Assembly: GCA_945787585.1 (NCBI GenBank)
Contig: CALZIG010000267.1
Location: 1 to 5,112 of the forward strand
DNA: 5,112 nt
Direction of reading: 5' to 3'
DNA from: an uncultured Gammaproteobacteria bacterium
GTDB lineage: Bacteria; Pseudomonadota; Gammaproteobacteria; SZUA-140
Each line of letters starts with the position of its first letter. Within the stretch, counting starts at the first letter, position 1. Under the pieces are notes generated by a model. It ran no database searches and was not told where the DNA came from. It worked only from the letters and a program-made list of their open reading frames with translations. This document shows positions 1 to 5,112 of the stretch, piece after piece. Made by a program: the position numbers and the translations under genes.

Positions 1-1171
<1,171 letters not shown>

Positions 1172-1372
1172 TTATATACAACAGAACGCCGATCACTCAC
1201 TCGTTATGCCCAACAGGACAAAAACGGTTGCTGAATGGCAGCGGGAAGCGGCAAATTTAAACGATGCGTGCTACAGATGCAAGCTGACAAAGCAGCTAAA
1301 AACACTGTATTCCCATATAAAACATAATGTTACACTACAACGGCAGGCTTCACCAACCGGCACAAGACACAC

Positions 1373-1397
1373 CCACGACTTGCCATAACACAGCAAA
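1373..1397 (+). repeat. Imperfect 25-nt direct repeat, copy 1 (upstream of pcm-like gene)
   Basis: This copy matches 2173-2197 at 20 of 25 positions without gaps. Shared blocks are CCAC, ACTTGCC, TAA, CAGC and AA, in the same order and spacing. It ends 82 nt before the pcm-like start and contains TTGCCA, a good -35 hexamer candidate. It may be a regulator site, a shared promoter element, or chance. Confidence 0.5.
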
Positions 1398-1406
1398 ACG
1401 AATAAT
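1380..1406 (+). promoter_or_regulatory. Candidate sigma-70 promoter for the pcm-like gene
   Basis: TTGCCA at 1380-1385 matches the -35 consensus TTGACA at 5 of 6 positions. AATAAT at 1401-1406 matches the -10 consensus TATAAT at 5 of 6. The 15-nt gap is shorter than the usual 16-18, which would weaken the promoter. The predicted transcript start near 1413 gives a leader of about 65 nt to the ATG at 1480. I found nothing better between here and the gene. Confidence 0.35.
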
Positions 1407-1410
1407 CTTT

Positions 1411-1437
1411 GCGGTTCCGCGCATGTTTAAGTGCGCG
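1411..1437 (+). repeat. Two overlapping inverted repeats in the pcm-like gene leader
   Basis: GCGG-TT-CCGC occupies 1411-1420, and CGCGCA, 8 nt, TGCGCG occupies 1418-1437. They share bases 1418-1420, so in RNA the two pairings would compete; the first also has a loop too tight for RNA (2 nt) unless it opens a pair. Either arm pair could instead be a DNA operator. No T-run follows, so it is not an intrinsic terminator. Confidence 0.35.
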
Positions 1438-1479
1438 ACAGTAGATAACTCATCAAATTGACTTCGAGGGTAGCGGGCG

Positions 1480-2142
1480 ATGAATACGGCATTTGAAGAA
1501 AAGGCACGTTTCAACATGATCGAACAGCAGATACGTCCCTGGGACGTGCTCGATCCCAACACGCTTGAGCTCCTTGAAAACCTACCCCGTGAAGCGTTTG
1601 TACCAGAAAGTCATCGCACGCTGGCCTATGCCGACATCGGGATTCCACTGCCACACAATCAGGTGATGATGCACCCTATCGTTGAAGCGCGCATGTTACA
1701 GGCGCTGGGCCTCAGCAAAAGCGATAACGTCCTCGAAATCGGCACCGGCAGCGGCTATGTCACATCCATGCTGGCCGCGGCGAGCAATCACGTCACCTCA
1801 ATTGATATCTTTCCAGATTTCACCAATGAAGCAGGTGAGCGGCTCGCAAAACATGGCATCAACAACGTCACCCTCGAGAGCGGCGATGCCTCGCAGGGCT
1901 GGAACAGTAGCGACACCTACGACGCAATCGTCATCACCGGGTCATTACCTAGTCTGCCAGACAGCTACACCCACCTGCTCAATCGTGGCGGCCGCATCTT
2001 CGCCATCATCGGACAGGCACCAGTCATGCACGCCACGCTGCTGCAGCGCACTGACGATGGAGAGCTGATCAGTGAACGCCTGTTCGAAACCGAACTACCA
2101 GCCCTGATCAACGCAACGCAGCCATCATCATTTGTTTTTTAG
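1480..2142 (+). CDS. Pcm-like class I SAM-dependent methyltransferase (protein-L-isoaspartate methyltransferase family, divergent)
   Basis: The 220-residue protein has the length and layout of the protein-L-isoaspartate O-methyltransferase (PCMT) family, whose true members repair isoaspartyl residues using SAM. Visible features are an N-terminal helical cap with REAFVP (37-42) and LAYADIGIPLP (48-58), the SAM-binding glycine loop VLEIGTGSGYVTSML (84-98), an acidic ribose-contact strand end at SIDIF (107-111, D109), ESGDASQGW (133-141), YDAIVITGSLP (147-157) and LNRGGRIFAIIGQ (167-179). The segment that in genuine PCMT reads GQTISQP is here NQVMMHP (60-66). The serine is therefore Met64, and the isoaspartate activity is doubtful. 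The start is secure: an in-frame TAG lies at 1471-1473, no other ATG lies between, and GAGGG (1466-1470) sits 9 nt upstream. It lies 65 nt before tolC. A pcm-like gene next to tolC is, as I recall, a recurrent arrangement in gammaproteobacteria, but a role in TolC function is not established. Confidence 0.88.
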   Translation: MNTAFEEKARFNMIEQQIRPWDVLDPNTLELLENLPREAFVPESHRTLAYADIGIPLPHNQVMMHPIVEARMLQALGLSKSDNVLEIGTGSGYVTSMLAAASNHVTSIDIFPDFTNEAGERLAKHGINNVTLESGDASQGWNSSDTYDAIVITGSLPSLPDSYTHLLNRGGRIFAIIGQAPVMHATLLQRTDDGELISERLFETELPALINATQPSSFVF

Positions 2143-2172
2143 ATAGCGACTTGTTTGTCACACAAAGAAAAT

Positions 2173-2197
2173 CCACAACTTGCCGTAAATCAGCTAA
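2173..2197 (+). repeat. Imperfect 25-nt direct repeat, copy 2 (tolC leader)
   Basis: This is the partner of 1373-1397, exactly 800 bp downstream and 20 of 25 identical. It ends 10 nt before the tolC ATG. TTGCCG at 2180-2185 is the counterpart of the -35-like TTGCCA in copy 1, but no -10 hexamer follows at a workable distance before the gene. A shared promoter is therefore less likely than a shared binding site or chance. Confidence 0.5.
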
Positions 2198-2207
2198 CAT
2201 TGTGGTC

Positions 2208-3566
2208 ATGTTAAAAACTATCACAATCAAAATCACAGGGGTTTTACTGCTCTCTGCCGCACCCTTCATCAGTAGTGCAGGGGCGGCAACCAGTTTACTC
2301 GATATCTACCAGCTGGCGATCGATAATGATCCGCAGTACCGCGGTGCCGAAGCCGCTTATCTCGCCACCCTGGAGACCAAATCGCAGAGTCGCGCGCAGC
2401 TGCTACCGACAATCAACCTCACTGCGAACATCACCGATAACACACAAAAAACACTGAGTTCCAGTTCGTTTGCGGTAGGCACGCGCAAGTTCGATAGCAA
2501 CGGCTACACACTCTCGTTGACCCAACCGCTGTTCAACTATGACTATTTCGTACAACTTCGCCAGAGTCGCTCCACCATCGGCGAAGCCAAAGCGACACTC
2601 TCTGCGGCACAACAGGCGTTGATCATTCGCCTTTCGGAGCGCTATTTTGATACGCTCGCCGCGCTGGATGGGCTTGAGTTTGCACGCGCCGAAAAACGTG
2701 CCATCGACCGACAGCTTGAGCAGACACGCCAGCGCTTCGAGGTTGGCCTGATTGCGATCACCGATGTCCACGAGGCGCAGGCCGCCTATGATCTGGTGAC
2801 CGCGCAGGAGATCCTTGCGAACAACCTGCTGGCAAGTCAGTATGAGGCGTTGGCTGAGATTACCGGCCAGTATCACGAGCAGATCACTCCATTATCACCC
2901 GCGACACCGCTGATCACCCCAGAGCCGGCAGACATCGACAAATGGGGCGATACCGCCACGCATCAGAATTTTCAACTGCTCGCGGCTGAACTGGCCTATC
3001 AACATGCACAGGAAGAGATTAAACGTCAGCGCACGGGCCACTATCCCACCCTTGAACTAAATGCCAGTCACACCTATAGCGATTCAGATGGCGGCAACTT
3101 TGGCAGTAATGAATCAGAAAATCAGGCGATAGAATTCCGCCTCAACATGCCGCTTTTTCAGGGCGGCGCGACCAACTCCCGCACACGGCAGGCACAACGC
3201 CTGGCAGACCAGGCACGTGAAAACTATGAGCAACAGCGCCGCGCCACACTGCGTCAGGCGCGCGATGCCTATCTCAGCGTGCTAGCTGAAATCAACCGAG
3301 TGAAGGCACTCGGGCAGGCCGTTGTCTCGGCACAGAGCGCGCTCGATGCCACCGAAGCGGGGCTGGAGGTCGGCACCCGCACCACGGTGGATGTACTCGA
3401 TACCCGCCGCGACCTGTTCCGTGCGCAACGCGACCACGCCCGTTCTCGCTACGATTACATACTGCACACCCTGCGCTTGAAAGAGGCGGCCGGCATTCTG
3501 ACCGTAACCGACCTTGAACTGATCAACGGCTGGTTGCAGCCCGTCGCCGCTAATACGAATCCATAA
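2208..3566 (+). CDS. tolC: TolC-family outer membrane channel protein
   Basis: TolC proteins form trimeric ducts through the outer membrane and periplasm that dock with RND or ABC efflux pumps and type I secretion systems. From the ATG at 2208 the product is 452 residues, normal for the family. A Sec signal peptide (KTITIK, then a hydrophobic core GVLLLSAAPF) has a likely AGA cleavage site after residue 26. Two OEP repeats follow. The first begins LLDIYQLAIDNDP (30-42), with the strand LSLTQPLFNYD (102-112) and VGLIAITDVHEAQAAYD (179-195). The second starts near 254, with FRLNMPLFQGG (310-320) and VGTRTTVDVLDTRRDLF (388-404), then a long helix to KEAAG. The frame stays open upstream to a TTG at 2151. 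I reject that start because it would put 19 polar residues before the signal peptide and has no ribosome site. The chosen ATG also has only a poor Shine-Dalgarno (TGTGG). Two tandem stops (TAATAA) end the gene. Which pump it serves cannot be told here. Confidence 0.95.
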   Translation: MLKTITIKITGVLLLSAAPFISSAGAATSLLDIYQLAIDNDPQYRGAEAAYLATLETKSQSRAQLLPTINLTANITDNTQKTLSSSSFAVGTRKFDSNGYTLSLTQPLFNYDYFVQLRQSRSTIGEAKATLSAAQQALIIRLSERYFDTLAALDGLEFARAEKRAIDRQLEQTRQRFEVGLIAITDVHEAQAAYDLVTAQEILANNLLASQYEALAEITGQYHEQITPLSPATPLITPEPADIDKWGDTATHQNFQLLAAELAYQHAQEEIKRQRTGHYPTLELNASHTYSDSDGGNFGSNESENQAIEFRLNMPLFQGGATNSRTRQAQRLADQARENYEQQRRATLRQARDAYLSVLAEINRVKALGQAVVSAQSALDATEAGLEVGTRTTVDVLDTRRDLFRAQRDHARSRYDYILHTLRLKEAAGILTVTDLELINGWLQPVAANTNP

Positions 3567-3676
3567 TAACGCCACCACTGAACTGGCATAACATGCTAGG
3601 CATAGCGTTTAACGAGATAGCCTAAAACCGTCACTGCCGAACATGTTAAAATGGGCGCTGTTCAACAGATGCCGAC
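3567..3676 (+). other. tolC to lpxL-like intergenic spacer with small repeats
   Basis: The 110-nt spacer contains a direct repeat GGCATA (3585-3590 and 3599-3604). A short stem, ATGCTA/TAGCGT with loop GGCA (3593-3608, one G-U pair), is followed by only TT. A wider inverted repeat TAGGC/GCCTA (3597-3601 and 3620-3624) surrounds CGTT-T-AACG. None has the GC-rich stem and T-run of an intrinsic terminator, so read-through from tolC into the LPS genes is possible. Confidence 0.5.
3644..3652 (+). promoter_or_regulatory. Candidate extended -10 promoter for the lpxL-like/waaA pair
   Basis: TG at 3644-3645, one base, then TAAAAT (3647-3652) gives an extended -10 with 5 of 6 hexamer matches. No good -35 lies 16-18 nt upstream (AAAACC), as is tolerated for extended -10 promoters. 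The predicted start near 3659 leaves a leader of about 18 nt before the ATG at 3677. The perfect 8-bp palindrome AACATGTT (3640-3647) overlaps it and could be an operator. Confidence 0.4.
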
Positions 3677-4603
3677 ATGATGACCAGCCAATTCGCCCAC
3701 TTCAATCTGAAACGTTTCCTTGCGCCGCGCTTCTGGCCCACCTGGTTGGGCCTCGGTGTGATGTGGCTGGCAGCACAACTCCCCTACACCACACAACTGT
3801 GGCTGGGCCGACAGATCGGTAAGCTGGCGTTTCATCTTCTCAAACACAAACGTCACGTGGCGCAGGTCAATGTCGCACTCTGCTTTCCGACACTCACGGA
3901 GGACGAGCGCACACAACTGGTCAAAGAGACCTTTCACTCTGTTGGCATCGGCATTATCGAGGCGGGTTTCTCATGGTGGGGCAGCGACCGCCGCCTGCGC
4001 ACACTGGCCCATATCGAAGGGGCTGAACATGTGACTAAGGCATTCGAACAAGGCAATGGCATTCTACTGCTCGGCGCCCACTACACCTCACTATTGATGT
4101 GCGGCCGCCTGATGGCTTTCGAGGTTCCCTTCAATGCTGTCGCAAAACGGGCGCATAACCCGCTCTTCGACGCCGTATTAAACTACTACCGCCGCAAACA
4201 TTTCGACGGCCTGATCAATCATACCAACATGCGCGGCATGTTAAAGGCACTCAAACAGAACAAGGCGTGCTGGTATGCGCCAGACCAGGACCTCGGGTAT
4301 GAAAGTACAGTGTTCGCGCCATTTATGGGGATGCAGGCAGCGACATTAACAGCCACTGCACGTATCGCTCGTGCTACGAACACCGCCATTATTCCAATCG
4401 ATTTTGAACGCCTGCCTAACCAGCAGGGTTACCATGTCCGTTTTCGCCCTGCGATCGAAGGGTTCCCAACAGGAGATGATGTTGCCGACGCGACAACGAT
4501 CAACGCCGCAATTGAAGAGCAGGTGAAACGCGCACCCAATCAGTATCTGTGGATTCACCGCCGCTTCAAGTCGCAACCCGATCACAAGAGCCCGTACGAA
4601 TAA
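3677..4603 (+). CDS. LpxL/HtrB-family lipid A acyltransferase, catalytic acid replaced
   Basis: LpxL/LpxM enzymes sit on the inner membrane and transfer a secondary acyl chain from acyl-ACP to Kdo-lipid IVA. The 308-residue length is typical. Seen are an N-terminal hydrophobic anchor (about 22-34), LGRQIGKLAFHLLKHKRH (43-60) with VNVALCFP (64-71), GNGILLLGAHYTSLLMCGRL (126-145), NPLFDAVLNYYRRKH (161-175), GMLKALK (187-193), WYAPDQDLG (199-207) and the C-terminal NQYLWIHRRFK (288-298). These match the family closely. The family's H-x4-D/E catalytic pair is incomplete: His135 is present, but residue 140 is Leu, encoded TTG. The closest E. coli relative by eye is LpxL rather than LpxM. The ATG at 3677 is followed directly by a second ATG, and neither has a clear Shine-Dalgarno. 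waaA begins 4 nt after its stop, which fits a lipid A/Kdo assembly unit. It may be active by a variant mechanism, have altered specificity, or be inactive. Confidence 0.9.
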   Translation: MMTSQFAHFNLKRFLAPRFWPTWLGLGVMWLAAQLPYTTQLWLGRQIGKLAFHLLKHKRHVAQVNVALCFPTLTEDERTQLVKETFHSVGIGIIEAGFSWWGSDRRLRTLAHIEGAEHVTKAFEQGNGILLLGAHYTSLLMCGRLMAFEVPFNAVAKRAHNPLFDAVLNYYRRKHFDGLINHTNMRGMLKALKQNKACWYAPDQDLGYESTVFAPFMGMQAATLTATARIARATNTAIIPIDFERLPNQQGYHVRFRPAIEGFPTGDDVADATTINAAIEEQVKRAPNQYLWIHRRFKSQPDHKSPYE

Positions 4604-4607
4604 GGTT

Positions 4608-5112
4608 ATGTGGCGCTACCGTCTACTCATCAGCCTGCTATCAATACCCGCCGTGCTCTACACCGCATGGCAGGCGTGGCAGACACGCGACGTGCGCTTT
4701 CTGCGCGAACGGCTCGGCTTCAGTCATCTGCAACAGCGCAACGGCTTCTGGATTCACGCCGCATCAGTCGGTGAGGTTAATGCAGTGATGCCGTTGATCC
4801 GTGAGCTGATCAAACGTTATCCGAACAGCCCAGTAACGCTGACCACCACAACCCCTACTGGCGGTGTAGTCGCGCAACAGCAACTACCACTACAGGCAAG
4901 ACACCACTACCTACCGATAGACTTCAACTGGGCAAGCAAACGCTTCGTCGAAAATTTGCAACCGCGCTGCGCACTGATCATGGAGACCGAGCTGTGGCCC
5001 AACCTCTATCGCCACTGCGCCGCAAATGATACTCCACTGCTGATCATCAACGGCCGTATCTCGGAAAAGACACTCCATGCACCCGCGTGGCTGCGTAACC
5101 TTTGCCCAGCGG
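4608..5112 (+). CDS. waaA: 3-deoxy-D-manno-octulosonic acid (Kdo) transferase WaaA/KdtA (N-terminal 168 codons; 3' end off window)
   Basis: WaaA transfers Kdo from CMP-Kdo to lipid IVA at the cytoplasmic face of the inner membrane, producing the substrate that LpxL-type enzymes acylate. This gene is open to the right edge. It shows an N-terminal membrane anchor (about 4-20), RERLGF (33-38), WIHAASVGEV (48-57) with the expected catalytic glutamate at Glu56, TLTTTTPTG (77-85), HHYLPIDF (99-106), ALIMETELWPNL (122-133) and PLLIINGRIS (143-152). All are N-domain blocks of the GT30 Kdo transferases. The CMP-Kdo-binding C-terminal domain is off the window. The start ATG lies 4 nt after the lpxL-like stop. 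TAAGG lies only 2 nt before it, too close for a normal ribosome site, so translational coupling to the upstream gene is likely. Whether it adds one or two Kdo residues cannot be seen. Confidence 0.95.
   Translation, partial: MWRYRLLISLLSIPAVLYTAWQAWQTRDVRFLRERLGFSHLQQRNGFWIHAASVGEVNAVMPLIRELIKRYPNSPVTLTTTTPTGGVVAQQQLPLQARHHYLPIDFNWASKRFVENLQPRCALIMETELWPNLYRHCAANDTPLLIINGRISEKTLHAPAWLRNLCPA

Noticed and set aside
1201..1260. Plus-strand stretch with CTGAATGGCAGCGGG that loosely recalls a TPP riboswitch arm
   Set aside because: It is on the wrong strand for thiC, lacks CTGAGA, and does not match the conserved arm.
2131..2142. T-rich end of the pcm-like gene as a terminator
   Set aside because: No stem precedes the T-run, and the bases encode the last Phe codons and the stop.
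2151..2207. N-terminal extension of tolC from a TTG start
   Set aside because: It adds 19 polar residues before a clear signal peptide and has no Shine-Dalgarno sequence. The ATG at 2208 gives a normal exported protein.
2403..2876. 157-codon minus-strand open frame inside tolC
   Set aside because: It is a shadow of tolC codon usage. The plus-strand TolC reading is unambiguous.
3585..3624. Possible intrinsic terminator after tolC
   Set aside because: The stems are short and AT-rich and no T-run follows on either strand.

Overview
This is chromosomal sequence from a gram-negative bacterium, most likely a gammaproteobacterium. The window holds outer-membrane and lipopolysaccharide genes (tolC, an lpxL/htrB-type acyltransferase, waaA). 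Its ThiC reads very close to my memory of the enterobacterial and pseudomonad proteins. Genus cannot be fixed by eye. I see no insertion sequences, phage genes, tRNA or rRNA genes, CRISPR arrays or toxin-antitoxin genes. Base composition and codon use look uniform throughout, so this reads as core genome rather than a transferred island.

Layout. Positions 1-1159 (minus strand) hold the first 386 codons of thiC, whose 3' end lies off the left edge. A divergent intergenic region (1160-1479) separates it from a plus-strand cluster. The cluster runs: a Pcm-like methyltransferase (1480-2142), tolC (2208-3566), an LpxL/HtrB-family acyltransferase (3677-4603), and waaA (from 4608, cut by the right edge). 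The last two are 4 nt apart and surely co-transcribed. The tolC-lpxL gap is 110 nt and contains a plausible extended -10 promoter.

How the genes fit together. WaaA adds Kdo to lipid A precursor on the cytoplasmic side of the inner membrane. LpxL-type enzymes then acylate the Kdo-bearing product. TolC is the outer-membrane exit duct for efflux pumps and type I secretion. The right two thirds of the window is therefore an envelope-biogenesis block. ThiC (thiamine pyrimidine synthesis) is functionally unrelated and is read in the opposite direction.

No new multi-gene system is present. The observations most worth a second look are three. The LpxL-like protein has leucine where the family's catalytic acid should be. 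The Pcm-like protein lacks the serine motif typical of isoaspartate methyltransferases. A 25-nt imperfect direct repeat (20/25 identical) sits upstream of both the pcm-like gene and tolC. In addition, thiC has no recognisable TPP riboswitch in its upstream region.
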